A stretch of 64,000 nucleotides of DNA from Croceifilum oryzae. GTDB lineage: Bacteria; Bacillota; Bacilli; Thermoactinomycetales; Thermoactinomycetaceae. Position 1 is the first letter of the stretch. Each line of letters begins with the position of its first letter. Both the position numbers and the translations under genes were made by a program. The stretch spans positions 300,813 through 364,812 of the forward strand of contig NZ_JAUSUV010000001.1 of assembly GCF_030814315.1 (NCBI RefSeq). Reading direction: 5' to 3'. This document shows positions 56,301-64,000 of the stretch, piece by piece. Under the pieces are notes generated by a model. It worked only from the letters and a program-made list of their open reading frames with translations. It had not been told where the DNA came from and did not search any database.

Positions 56301-57629
56301 CTTGCTTTAAGTAGAACGATGAATAGGGAGTACGATCAGGTTCAATCGTTCTGTATCGATGTGAATGAAGGTCCTTTCGATACGATCGCTCAGGTGATCT
56401 ATGAGGAAGTGTCGAGGAATAATCTGATTCGGGAAGTGGCGTACCGAGATGGAAAGCGATATACGAAAACGCTAAAGAGGCTGCCAATCGAATCGATGCC
56501 GAAGCGAGAGATGATCCGAGAAAGCGGTGTCTACTTAGTAACAGGTGGAACAGGTGGGATTGCGAAAGAGATTTGCCAGTCGATTGCGAGTAGACATAGT
56601 GTAACGATGATTCTCGTGGGACGTACGAGTGAATCGAATTTGAGTAGCCAGCAAGTAGAAACGATAAATACGATTCGCGGGCTAGGTTCAAAAGTGCAAT
56701 ACTACCAAGCAGATGTAGCGAGTTTAGCCGAAATGACGAAAGTAGTGGATGGTGTAGCGGCGCGATTTGGCAAAGTGGATGGAGTGATCCATACAGCAGG
56801 AATTTTAGGGAAACCTGTTTCGTTGCGAGATTCGGGACTGGAAGATTACACAGCCGTAATGGAAGCAAAGGTGAACGGGACGCTTGTTCTCGATCAGTTG
56901 CTAAAAGAACATTATGTCGATTTCTTCCTCGTATTCTCATCTGTGGATGCCGTTCTATCAGAAAAAATGATTGCTCCTTATGCATGTGCCAATGCATTCC
57001 TAGATAGCTATACAACCCTGCAACGTCAAATGGGGAAACGATTTATTTCGATCCAATGGGGTGGATGGCAAAACACGGGTATGGGCGATGTACAAAGAGA
57101 AAAAGAGAACCATTCGTCTGTGGACAAAATTAAGCGATTATCGCCGCTTATTCTTGGATTTAATCGAAATGATGGAGTCGCTGCGTTTCATGCGGTTCTT
57201 GATGCCAATGTAAGTCCTGCTTTTGTAAGTGGTTTGAATCAAGAAGATATCGAGGAAGTTCGTGGGCTCTCCTTCTTTGAAATCCATTCACAATTGCTAG
57301 TGAAGCCAGAAGTATCACAAGCCCAAGCGTCGTGGACATTCGAGCAGATTTCGGAAGCGGTTACGAAATCGTGGAGAGAGATCTTAGAGTTTGAAGAGGA
57401 TGAAGAACTCGATCCAACTGAAAGCTACTTCTCGCTTGGTGGGGATTCGATTCAAGGGATTGACATCATGGTAGAATTATCGAATTTGTTTAGCTTGAAA
57501 ATGGATGCGGACACCATTTTCCGTTTCGACAGTGTTCAAGCACTTAGTCAGCATATATTCGATTCCCTTCAAAAGCCCAAAACCGCTCAAAAAATAAGAT
57601 CGATCCCGAAGGCAAAGCCGATTCAATAA
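50358..57629 (+). CDS. Hybrid NRPS-PKS: C-A-PCP-KS-dead AT-KR-ACP
   Basis: 2423 residues. C (10-430; HHIMMDGWS, H147/H148/D152); A (454-960) with code D-S-Q-D-S-G-G-V-E-K, which matches no substrate I know; PCP Ser1018 (GGNSIQI); KS (1083-1510; Cys1247 in DTACSSS, EAHGTGT, KTNMGH); a shortened acyltransferase relic (1510-1795) where GHSxGE has become GEGLGV (Ser to Gly1664, His to Glu1663), still ending in LPTYPFQRKSYW; KR (1820-2265; TGGTGGIA, Tyr2208); ACP Ser2364. Predicted to add one amino acid and one ketide unit with beta-keto reduction; the extender must come from an acyltransferase elsewhere. SD AAGGGAG. Confidence 0.9.
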   Translation: MAQSVQPNQIEDILTLTPTQEGILYHCLKDSVQQMYVGQVALEVSGQIHVTNLEKALQLVVQENECLRSVFRWEKLSHPVQVILRQMDHRIVEHDLTALSEQEQNERIVQMDEEERSKGFDLTKGPLLRISASKVGAKQYRVLVNFHHIMMDGWSLGVFLSDWFGRYGQLQSNQVEKKLHPKTKYKEYVKWLGKQETGKAKQFWNQVLQSWEPTTKLPYKHDKKEANLHMNSVVTPLSDIMTEVSYFSKEVGVTPNTILNVAWGIMLQRYSGSDDVTFGLTVSGRPDEMQGVDQTVGLFINTVPVRVSTESQQTVAELMSAVHKQAVEMKEYEYLPLTDIHSAAKLRGNESLFDHILVFENYPLDEKLLEGAYHDFQITQYSEWELNNYDLTVAFLLAGEPHMKFDYMEGLFDRQTMERMAEHFQVVLKHMISHPDELVQNLDILPEWERELTVFQFNQTEQAFPKDKTVYQLFVEQVKESPSMKAVVFQDESITYEQLFERVQRLVGRLQNHGIAPGSVISIQLDWSIDMVVAIMGALGTGAAYVPIDPHYPSERIEYILKDSRSQLLITSTEFRDASREVISNVIVLDSEANDVQHQAEAELMEVISSPKDLAYVIYTSGSTGRPKGVMIEQESFVEFVTWAVKEYEHRLGYQVLLSNSFAFDSSIQQIFPPLVSGGMLHLLHPDVRKDARQYLDYLKQNRINNIDEIPVIMNVLMEQIDESDELPLLPDLTCLSLGSEYVPIELVKNCRLYLNRDGRIINGYGPAEASVETCTYHFDGTSEHEISLVGKPRDNTRVYILDQHGRVCPIGIPGEICVSGVGLARGYLYQPELTNEKFIANSFSGIPGDRLYKTGDAGRWLADGNVEYVGRIDNQVKIRGFRVELGEIENVLLKHPEINDAVVIARKKGSSNTDICAFLKAESKLAKHDVNSFLADKLPDYMIPTHYEYVDSYPLTPNGKVDRKSLAQIELAVAVDEQDGSSARHELDEQIVAVWKEVLGLENVGIYTNFFETGGNSIQIMRVFNKLKKVIPDLSFEISDLFTYNTIASLADFMNQPNEVEAEKKPVSIMEEREELGESAEATTTRDVAIIGISARLPGADDVDEWWELLRQGKSSIREIPESRKQLDPGQNPAKQYLRYGYIEGIDQFDPQFFNISPKLAKDMDPNQRIMLETVNDTVEDAGYPREKLMNQNVGVFMGSVMPSYINHVDVKVDELLASNLPANLAGRVSYHFGLNGPSMVIDTACSSSLVVLHSAMNALRYGECEMALVGGVHIEIDHIRKEIAMGSGIVSPTETCRAFSDDADGTIGGEGSICIMVKPLEKAVADQDHIYGVIKGSAVVQDGARSNGMTAPSPDAQAETIVRAWKDAKIDPTTISYIEAHGTGTKLGDPIEVKGIRKAYESYTDQKQFIAMGSVKTNMGHLDSAAGLVGLVKTVLSLQNGMIPPSLHYTKPNAFIDFANSPVYINTNLQTWEKPEGHPRRAGISSFGLSGTNVHVVVEEYEQPKTTSDQAHLVTVSAPTEKVLHEKISDLKRDLSRNRQSELADISYTLNCRRNHDSYRFSTVVRDKEELSRVLEEMQGMDKKPVKRVKKIVLWIPDYAVGMEELWADLSQTGWLDESITSKLQPLLDDSSDPKEKYVAFVSSLYHLLRELGIEVEIEGEGLGVAAREFILGTSSLADVMKGVGGSQVVSEQNQAMSEDLSKYGEDTLILSVGSRLSSDFASDECGGVEVLDLFTLEKKEQDFLSVLSYLYQMGYNLHFEAIQKGRTVPLPTYPFQRKSYWFDQSKKQKSGSSLFNQDPLESTKVNEELMHHFEWAVSELPSNLSSRSLKGAVLIITDRDSGTNHAPLVEKFTEHGHRVIQLQYGQQYRNMAVDQMEIHPYEEEHFARVMKELVESGVSIGAVIDLSRFQSTSLANVSMWDYEKLGEKLVASIHPTLNLVKSIATLGVNHPVYTFFITQQAYSIGANDHYVNPLYSSTLALSRTMNREYDQVQSFCIDVNEGPFDTIAQVIYEEVSRNNLIREVAYRDGKRYTKTLKRLPIESMPKREMIRESGVYLVTGGTGGIAKEICQSIASRHSVTMILVGRTSESNLSSQQVETINTIRGLGSKVQYYQADVASLAEMTKVVDGVAARFGKVDGVIHTAGILGKPVSLRDSGLEDYTAVMEAKVNGTLVLDQLLKEHYVDFFLVFSSVDAVLSEKMIAPYACANAFLDSYTTLQRQMGKRFISIQWGGWQNTGMGDVQREKENHSSVDKIKRLSPLILGFNRNDGVAAFHAVLDANVSPAFVSGLNQEDIEEVRGLSFFEIHSQLLVKPEVSQAQASWTFEQISEAVTKSWREILEFEEDEELDPTESYFSLGGDSIQGIDIMVELSNLFSLKMDADTIFRFDSVQALSQHIFDSLQKPKTAQKIRSIPKAKPIQ

Positions 57630-57659
57630 GCAAGTCTAGAAAGGTGGTGTGATGGCAAA

Positions 57660-60600
57660 ATGATCGTTTATGACAAAGAGATGTTGGAGCGAAAGCAGTA
57701 TTGGTTGGATACATTTAGCGGTGAACCTGCTTTTCCGGATGTGCCATCTGATTTTCAGTCAACGGATCCAATGCCTGAGAGAGCAAGTTTGTCCGTATCG
57801 GTGGATCCAGCTGTGACGGCTTCGTTACTCCGCATTTGTAAGGATTCGGATATGCTGATGTATACGTTTTTATTGGCTGTTGCAAAAATCTGGCTGTATA
57901 AATATAGCGGTCGGTACGAAATAGGGGTGGGTGTACCGTCACACCGTCCTACTCTGAAGTTGGTTCCAGTTGTTTCTAGACTGGAGCCAGCCCAATCAGC
58001 CAAGCAAGTGATTCTAGAGACGAAACGAAGTTTGACAGAAGCTTATCAGAATCAAGAGTTCCCGATTGTCCAACTATTGGATGAGCTAGGGGTTAGTAAT
58101 ACGAATGAGCGCCTGCCGTGGATGAAATTGGTTGTTTCACTTGATCAAATTCATGATCCAGATTTCGTCGAAGCAGAGGCTCCTGATTTAGCACTGATGT
58201 TTAGCAAAGAAGATGGCGTGTTATCTGCACGCTGGCTGTACAATCCAGCACTGTATAGGGAATCTTCACTTGAGCAGTACTTCGAGCATTATATGCAAGT
58301 TCTTCGTTCGGTCTTGGTCGATTCCTCGATTCCCGTTCATCAAATTGATCTCTTAACAGGGATGGAGAAGAGGCAATGGGTTGTGGATTGCAATGATACG
58401 AGTGTGGATTACGAGCGAAATGCAACGTTAGCGGAGTTGTTTGAGCGACGAGTGGCACTACATCCAGAAGCGATTGCGGTTGATGATGAAGATCGTCAAA
58501 TGACGTACCGTGAGTTAAACGAAGCGGCTAATCAATGGGCGATAGTGTTACGAGATAAAGGAGTACGTGTGAATCAGCCCGTTGGGATTATGTTGGAGCG
58601 GACGGCTGAACTCATTATCGCTATCTTAGCGGTGACCAAAGCGGGAGGGATGTATGTTCCATTATCGACAGATTATCCGGCTGAGCGAATCCACTATATG
58701 TTGGAGGATAGCGGCTGCCTAATTGCACTAACGAAAAGGAGTTTGTTATCCGGGATCGACTTTGCAGGTGAATGGATCTGCTTAGATGATGAAGGAGCGA
58801 GCCAAGAAAGCAAAGAGAATCTATCGCTTCAAAATAAGGCGACTGATCTAGCCTACATGATTTATACATCTGGTTCCACCGGGGCGCCAAAGGGTGTCAT
58901 GATTGAACATCGCTCTGTACATAATCTGGTGGTAGGGCACGAAAAGTTGTATAACGGTCAAATCGATTCTCACGATCGCTTTCTTGTCTGTACCAATATT
59001 TCATTTGATGCAAGCATATTTGAAACGTGGTTACCACTCCTAGTAGGAGCTAGGCTTGTGATGTATGCAGGTGAAAAGTTTGATGTGATGCGTCTAGCGG
59101 CATCGATGGAACAGAAGGAGACAACGGTTGCCTTTATGCCTCCTGCATTGCTGAATCCACTTTACGATGAATTTATCGAATCTGGTAGGAAATTTCCGCT
59201 TACGAAGATGTTCGTAGGTGGGGAAGCGCCCAAAGGAGAGCATCTGGAGAAATATGTAGCGCTTAATCCAGAATTAATGCTGTTGAACGGCTATGGTCCC
59301 ACAGAAACGACTGTTATCTGTACAGGTTATTTTTATCAATCGAAGGATTCTGTGGATCCAAGTGTGCCGATTGGGAAGCCCATGGCGAACACACAAATGT
59401 ATGTCTTGAATGCAGATATGCAACCTGTTCCGAGAGGGATTTTGGGTGAGCTATGGGTAGGAGGAGACGGGATAGCGAGAGGTTACTGGAATCAACCAGA
59501 GCTTACCGCAGAACGCTTTGTGGATAATCCGTTTCATCCAGGGACGAAGATGTATCGTACGGGAGATATCGTGAGATGGCTTCCGGATGGCAACCTGCAA
59601 TTTAATGGACGAGCTGATCATCAAGTGAAAATCCGTGGCTATCGGATTGAGCTAGGTGAAGTTGAAAATCGTCTTGTACAGCATGAGGCGGTTAAAAATG
59701 CGCTTGTCTTGATAAAAGAAGATACGCAGGGTGAGAAATATCTGTGTGCTTATGTAGAGATGAGTAGTGAGGCGACAAATGAGGTTTTGGTTGAGTGGAT
59801 TGCGAAACGATTGCCCATTTATATGGTTCCAAGTGCTTTGGTGAGAGTGGATACGTTCCCACTCACACCAAATGGAAAAATAGATCGTCGTTCTCTTCCA
59901 GAGCCAAATCAGTCTTCTGCCACGATGTACGATAAACAAGACTTCCTAGAACCACGTAACGAGTTAGAGCAGACCATGGTGAAGTTATGGGAAGAAGTGC
60001 TACAAGTAGAGCCGATTGGTGTGTTTGATAACTTTTTTGCGATGGGCGGGCATTCACTGAAAGCACTCAATCTAGTGAATAAAGTGACCAAGATGTTCGA
60101 TAGAAGCTTGCCGTTATCCGTACTGTTTAAGAATCCAACCGTGGCTTCGTTATGTGAGGTACTTCAATCTCATTCCGACGATGCTTCAGGGAACTTAATC
60201 TTGCTGAATGAAGGTGACGAGTCTGTTCCTCCGTTGTTTGTGGTTCATGGACAAGGCGGTGGAATCATCAACTTCGTCCATCTAGCTCAGGAGCTTGAAT
60301 CGAAACGGACTGTCTATGCTTTCCAAGCACTTGGTTACGATGACGAAGAACCGATTGAGTTACATGTAGAGCAGATGGCGGAGAGGTACATTGCGGAAAT
60401 GCGTCAAATTGCCCCAACCGGTCCGTATCACTTGATGGGCTGGTCCTTTGGCGGGATCCTCGTATATGAGATTACGAAGCAACTAGAGGAACAAGGCGAA
60501 ACCGTAGCTTATCTAGCTGTGTGTGATGTTAGACCACGCTCTCACGAAGCGTTGTCAACATGGGATGAAGAACGTGATCCGCTCATTCGGTACGCATTAC

Positions 60601-61037
60601 TTCAAGGACTAGACGAAAGCCGTTTAGCGGAACTGAGTGAAGAGCAGCAGCTTCGAGTCTGCCAACAATTGATCAGTGAAGAAGTGTCGGATGGTGTACT
60701 AGAGGAAGAAACGTCCCTCTCGAAGCTACGTATCAACGCGATTAACGGTCTTGCGCTTAGAAAGTACCAACTTGTAGGTTCTATTCGCGCTGATATTCAC
60801 TTGTTCTTAGCTCTAGAGGATAGCTTGCTTCAAGATGCGCGGGCAGAAGAGATTGTGGCGCTTTGGTCAGGGTTAACTGAGGGTCAGGTGAAATATTCAT
60901 TAACCGGCGGTGATCACTACTCTATGCTTGAGCCACCACATATTAAGCCGTTGGTAGATATGATTTGTGGGCAGTTGGAGTTGCATGCTGAAGAGATGAA
61001 AATCTTGTTGATGAATCAGGAAATAGGGACGGATTAG
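57660..61037 (+). CDS. NRPS: half C-A-PCP-TE
   Basis: 1125 residues. It begins with only the second half of a condensation domain (1-235, starting YWLDTFSGEP) and lacks the HHxxxDG lobe; the upstream 30 bp leave no room for the rest. A domain (240-745) with code D-A-F-F-F-G-G-V-I-K, nearest to Val/Ile-type codes. PCP Ser799 (GGHSLKA). Thioesterase (850-1110) with Ser929 (GWSFGG), Asp956 and His1086 (GGDHYSM), so it releases the finished chain. Start ATG 57660 with AAAGGTGGTG upstream. The missing active lobe means bond formation by this C domain is doubtful. Confidence 0.88.
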   Translation: MIVYDKEMLERKQYWLDTFSGEPAFPDVPSDFQSTDPMPERASLSVSVDPAVTASLLRICKDSDMLMYTFLLAVAKIWLYKYSGRYEIGVGVPSHRPTLKLVPVVSRLEPAQSAKQVILETKRSLTEAYQNQEFPIVQLLDELGVSNTNERLPWMKLVVSLDQIHDPDFVEAEAPDLALMFSKEDGVLSARWLYNPALYRESSLEQYFEHYMQVLRSVLVDSSIPVHQIDLLTGMEKRQWVVDCNDTSVDYERNATLAELFERRVALHPEAIAVDDEDRQMTYRELNEAANQWAIVLRDKGVRVNQPVGIMLERTAELIIAILAVTKAGGMYVPLSTDYPAERIHYMLEDSGCLIALTKRSLLSGIDFAGEWICLDDEGASQESKENLSLQNKATDLAYMIYTSGSTGAPKGVMIEHRSVHNLVVGHEKLYNGQIDSHDRFLVCTNISFDASIFETWLPLLVGARLVMYAGEKFDVMRLAASMEQKETTVAFMPPALLNPLYDEFIESGRKFPLTKMFVGGEAPKGEHLEKYVALNPELMLLNGYGPTETTVICTGYFYQSKDSVDPSVPIGKPMANTQMYVLNADMQPVPRGILGELWVGGDGIARGYWNQPELTAERFVDNPFHPGTKMYRTGDIVRWLPDGNLQFNGRADHQVKIRGYRIELGEVENRLVQHEAVKNALVLIKEDTQGEKYLCAYVEMSSEATNEVLVEWIAKRLPIYMVPSALVRVDTFPLTPNGKIDRRSLPEPNQSSATMYDKQDFLEPRNELEQTMVKLWEEVLQVEPIGVFDNFFAMGGHSLKALNLVNKVTKMFDRSLPLSVLFKNPTVASLCEVLQSHSDDASGNLILLNEGDESVPPLFVVHGQGGGIINFVHLAQELESKRTVYAFQALGYDDEEPIELHVEQMAERYIAEMRQIAPTGPYHLMGWSFGGILVYEITKQLEEQGETVAYLAVCDVRPRSHEALSTWDEERDPLIRYALLQGLDESRLAELSEEQQLRVCQQLISEEVSDGVLEEETSLSKLRINAINGLALRKYQLVGSIRADIHLFLALEDSLLQDARAEEIVALWSGLTEGQVKYSLTGGDHYSMLEPPHIKPLVDMICGQLELHAEEMKILLMNQEIGTD

Positions 61038-61120
61038 GGATTATGTATTAGTCGGTTGTGTATTGGATGGAAGTTTGTTGGTTAACGATTTATTGGATGA
61101 GCGAGAAAATGATTAACAAA

Positions 61121-61325
61121 CTAGGGGCAATGTATCTGGTCACTGCGATGTTAGTGAGCCTACCTAGCGCAGTTCTTCGAAGAAAGGGAGTTTTGTGGCA
61201 AATGTTTGAGCGGTTTTTGCGAGTTTTTGCCACTTGTCCGAGCGAAGAAGGACGGAGCGGACTTGCTTTTCCACATCCTCGTGGGCTCACTATTTGAGCT
61301 GTGGACAGATACATGCTCCGAGATT
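61121..61325 (-). repeat. Dispersed intergenic repeat, full-length copy (copy B)
   Basis: Fills the 355-bp gap between two NRPS genes. Minus-strand sequence aligns with copy A along its length. Ends pair (GCAATGTATCTGG with CAGATACATGC). Inner stem TAGTGAGCC (61152-61160) / GGCTCACTA (61284-61292) and second stem GTGGCAAA (61195-61202) / TTTGCCAC (61226-61233) are both perfect. A short open frame across it (61058-61297) is not credible. Confidence 0.8.
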
Positions 61326-61392
61326 GCTTCAACGAAACAGCTAATCAATTGCACTCTATTAGTAAGAGAATACAACAGAAGGGAAGAAAACC

Positions 61393-64000
61393 ATGCTAAC
61401 CAGCACCAATCAAGAAGTCAGTAAATATGAATTGTCACATACCCAAAAACGCTTTTGGTTCACCGAACAACTTGAATTTGTACAAGAAGCCAAAGTAAAC
61501 GCAATGGCCCACGTATCCACTGCATTTACCTTAAAAGGAAATCTAAATACCGCCCACTTCCAACAAGTACTAAACGAGCTAGTCAACCGTCATGATACCT
61601 TACGTACCTGCTTCCGCGAAGAAGACGGCAAGCCATTACAAGTGATTTACTCCCATATCGACTTCAACGTACTCATGATCGATCTCACAACAGAGACGGG
61701 AAGCGCGCAATCAGAATTCCTACAACGCTTAGTCATCGCTGAATTAAACAAACCATTCGATTTAAATGAGGCACCGTTACTACGCGCTACTTTATATAAA
61801 TTATCCGAGTCAGAGCATATGTGTCTCATCGTTGCACATCACATTATCGCGGATGGCTGGGCGATTGATATCCTGATGACGGAGCTAGCATCGCTCTATC
61901 ATGCGAATGCAAATCAATTACCCAATCCACTTGAACCACTAGCGATTCAATATAGCGACTTTGCACACTGGCACAACGAGATGCTAGACGGAGGAGAGCT
62001 GGACGACCAACGTCAATTCTGGCTTAATCGCCTAGCGGGTGAGCTACCTGATCTCAACTTCCCGCTCGATTATTCGAGACCGTCGATGCAAAAGTTTGAA
62101 GGAGACACGGTTCCACTCAAGATTGAGGGAGAGCTGATGCAGAAACTAAAGGAAACTTGCGAGAAGCTAGACGTTAGTCTCTATATGTTTCTACTCGCTT
62201 CGTTTAATGTGCTTCTCAGTAAGTACACGCGGAATACAGATATAATCGTGGGAACCTCGCTTTCGGGGCGTGTTCATCCTGAAGTATCGAATCTTATCGG
62301 TTGCTTTATTAACGCCCTGCCCGTGCGGAATGAGGTGAAGGGAGAAGAATCGTTCCAAGACTTTGTAAAACGGATCAAACAATCGGTGCTAGAGATCTAT
62401 GCAAATCAAGAATATCCATTTGATCGGATTGTAGAAGAATTAGGGGTCGAGCGGAATCTGAGTCGTAATCCGATTTTCGATGTCATGTTTGAAGTACATA
62501 CATTGCGAACAGATAAACATGCAGAAGTAGCAGTGAGTTCGGATCTTACGCTGTCATTTGAAAAATCATTAGACCATATCCGTTACTCTGGATTCGACTT
62601 TGCTTTTGAGCTATTCCAGTCAGAAGGAAAGATAGATGGTTATATCCAATACTGCACGGCTTTGTTTAGGCGAGAAACGATCGAGCGCTTAAGCCGTCAT
62701 TTTGTTCAGTTAATCAGCCATGTGATAGAGAAACCCGAGCAAAATGTATGTGAAATTGACATGTTATGTGACGAGGAAAAAAGAGAAGTTCTAGAACAAT
62801 TTAACTACTTGAAGAGCCCATATCCTGTTCATGTTCCGATACAACAACTATTTGAGGAACAAGTAGTTCGCACACCTGAAGCGATCGCTGTTAGCTTTGA
62901 AGGGGAAGAACTTTCATACAACGAGCTAAATGAACGGGCTAACCGCTTAGCACATCACCTGCGTTCACAAGGAGTAGGCGTGAATCAATTCGTCGCCGTC
63001 GTAAGCGAGCGAAATCTAGATTGGTTGACGACGATCCTCGCGATATTCAAAAGTGGTGCTGCGTATGTGCCTGTCGATCCGAATCTTCCGGACGAGCGAA
63101 TTTCCTATATTGTCCAAAATAGTGAATCAAAGGTAGTGATTACACAATCCGCATTTGTGGAGCGTTTAGCACCTTATACCGGTGAGATAATCGAAACGAT
63201 GATCTCCTTGGGCGAGCAAGATCTGAGTGGCTATAGCCCTGAGAATCTGAAGATAGCAAATACATCGACAGATCTTGCTTACATGATCTATACATCAGGC
63301 TCTACAGGAAATCCGAAAGGAGCTTTGGTACGTCATGACGGCATGATAAATCATCTGTACGCGAAACTCGAAAGTCTCGGCATCGGAGCAGAAGATGTGG
63401 TGGTGCAAAATGCATCGGTCAGTTTTGACATTTCCGTGTGGCAAGCACTTGTTGCGCTCTTAGTCGGAGCGAAGACTTCCATCGTTTCCTTTGAAGTGGC
63501 GAGGGATCAATCCTTACTACTAGAGCACTTGCACAAAGAGCAAGTAACGGTACTGGAAACGGTTCCGACTCTCCTATTTGCCTTCCTTGATACGGTGAAA
63601 GGACTAGGCGAATCAGATCGGGAGTTGCCACAGTTACGCTGGATGATCGCCACGGGGGAAGAGCTTCCTGTGAAGCTAGTAAACAGTTGGTTTGAACTAT
63701 ATCCGCATATCAAGTTGATGAACGCCTACGGTCCTACAGAGTGCTCGGACGATGTAACCCAGCATGTGATGTCTGGGCGAATTGAATCGGAGCAACGCGT
63801 TCCGGTTGGGCAGCCACTTTCTAATTTGAACTTATATGTTGTGGATCAATATAACCACCTAGCTCCTGTAGGGGTAAAAGGGGAGATTTGGGTTAGCGGA
63901 ATCGGTGTGGGTGATGGTTACTGGAAAAATGAAGAACTCACGAAAGAGAAATTTATTTCCAATCCATTTTTAGTCGATCCGTCCCATTCTCGCGTATATC
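61393..64000 (+). CDS. NRPS, C-A..., 3' truncated by window edge
   Basis: At least 869 residues. Full C domain (10-445; HHIIADGWA, H149/H150/D154; LLGV-type TSLSGRVHPE and NALPVRNEV) and most of an A domain from about 469 (YMIYTSGSTGNPKGALVRHD, NAYGPTECSDDV). The code reads D-I-W-E-I-T-A-D-D-(K not visible), close to the 2,4-diaminobutyrate code DIWELTADDK. Start ATG 61393 with AAGGGAAG. Separated from the TE-ending gene by copy B of the repeat, so it may start a second transcript or line. Confidence 0.88.
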   Translation, partial: MLTSTNQEVSKYELSHTQKRFWFTEQLEFVQEAKVNAMAHVSTAFTLKGNLNTAHFQQVLNELVNRHDTLRTCFREEDGKPLQVIYSHIDFNVLMIDLTTETGSAQSEFLQRLVIAELNKPFDLNEAPLLRATLYKLSESEHMCLIVAHHIIADGWAIDILMTELASLYHANANQLPNPLEPLAIQYSDFAHWHNEMLDGGELDDQRQFWLNRLAGELPDLNFPLDYSRPSMQKFEGDTVPLKIEGELMQKLKETCEKLDVSLYMFLLASFNVLLSKYTRNTDIIVGTSLSGRVHPEVSNLIGCFINALPVRNEVKGEESFQDFVKRIKQSVLEIYANQEYPFDRIVEELGVERNLSRNPIFDVMFEVHTLRTDKHAEVAVSSDLTLSFEKSLDHIRYSGFDFAFELFQSEGKIDGYIQYCTALFRRETIERLSRHFVQLISHVIEKPEQNVCEIDMLCDEEKREVLEQFNYLKSPYPVHVPIQQLFEEQVVRTPEAIAVSFEGEELSYNELNERANRLAHHLRSQGVGVNQFVAVVSERNLDWLTTILAIFKSGAAYVPVDPNLPDERISYIVQNSESKVVITQSAFVERLAPYTGEIIETMISLGEQDLSGYSPENLKIANTSTDLAYMIYTSGSTGNPKGALVRHDGMINHLYAKLESLGIGAEDVVVQNASVSFDISVWQALVALLVGAKTSIVSFEVARDQSLLLEHLHKEQVTVLETVPTLLFAFLDTVKGLGESDRELPQLRWMIATGEELPVKLVNSWFELYPHIKLMNAYGPTECSDDVTQHVMSGRIESEQRVPVGQPLSNLNLYVVDQYNHLAPVGVKGEIWVSGIGVGDGYWKNEELTKEKFISNPFLVDPSHSRVY

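Noticed and set aside
56296..57015. 239-codon antisense frame inside the NRPS-PKS gene
   Set aside because: Opposite strand of the KR domain; shadow caused by codon bias, no SD or motif.
61058..61424. Short open frames (79, 80, 71 and 72 codons) between two NRPS genes
   Set aside because: They lie in repeat copy B on both strands and have no supporting start signal; the inverted-repeat structure explains the sequence.

Overview
The window looks like a chromosomal segment of a Gram-positive member of the order Bacillales. The basis is gene content: YtqA/YtqB, YusI, YfkK/DUF1128, DUF309, a YabR-like S1 protein, YkvI, a bacilliredoxin, a Bacillus-order pdhABCD operon, a PlcR/PapR-like peptide-receptor pair, strong AGGAGG-type ribosome binding sites and many GTG/TTG starts. 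A Thermoactinomycetaceae- or Paenibacillus-like host is plausible, but the sequence alone does not settle the genus.

Layout. 1-41 kb is mostly housekeeping. It starts inside a class A penicillin-binding protein, then a YkvI-type membrane protein with a degenerate PlsY-like protein, a DUF2797 protein, a small ADP-ribosylation/crystallin-J1-like protein, a secreted endonuclease/phosphatase-fold enzyme and an oxalate-decarboxylase-type bicupin. A vitamin B12 block (btuF-btuC-btuD-pduO) is followed by a redox/glycine-cleavage stretch (YusI-like, peroxiredoxin, thioredoxin-like, gcvH). Next come udk, ATP-dependent pckA, an S1-domain protein, an unusual SDR, a VOC protein, the tRNA-modification pair mnmL-mnmM (ytqA-ytqB) and the pdhABCD operon. 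After these come a tRNA-Pro, a LexA-box-flanked YolD-like gene, small conserved genes, a solitary IS605-type tnpB with a probable omega-RNA end, tpx, acnA divergent from an IclR-type regulator, rtcB, a bacilliredoxin and a lipoprotein.

41.4-64 kb is a secondary-metabolite region. A PlcR-like HTH-TPR receptor (42419-43327) is followed by a 29-codon gene (43612-43701) whose peptide ends in TLPFQH, resembling PapR signalling peptides. Behind these lie a diiron hydroxylase-family membrane enzyme, an NRPS (C-A-PCP-E, specificity code reading as Asn, hence a D-Asn module with a possible starter C domain), a PLP aminotransferase, a hybrid NRPS-PKS (C-A-PCP-KS-dead AT-KR-ACP), an NRPS with half a C domain (half C-A-PCP-TE), and after a 355-bp gap another NRPS (C-A...) that runs out of the window. 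An N-terminal C-A(Asn)-T-E module is the hallmark of N-acyl-D-Asn prodrug pathways (zwittermicin, xenocoumacin, colibactin, amicoumacin). The model is therefore a quorum-controlled prodrug NRPS/PKS pathway; the activating peptidase is not seen in the window.

A dispersed intergenic repeat of about 190-210 bp is also present: two full, one diverged, one half-length and three end-fragment copies, scattered from 19 to 61 kb. Copies differ in sequence yet keep internal base pairing, so it is either a small non-autonomous element or a structured RNA family. I found no CRISPR array, rRNA or prophage.
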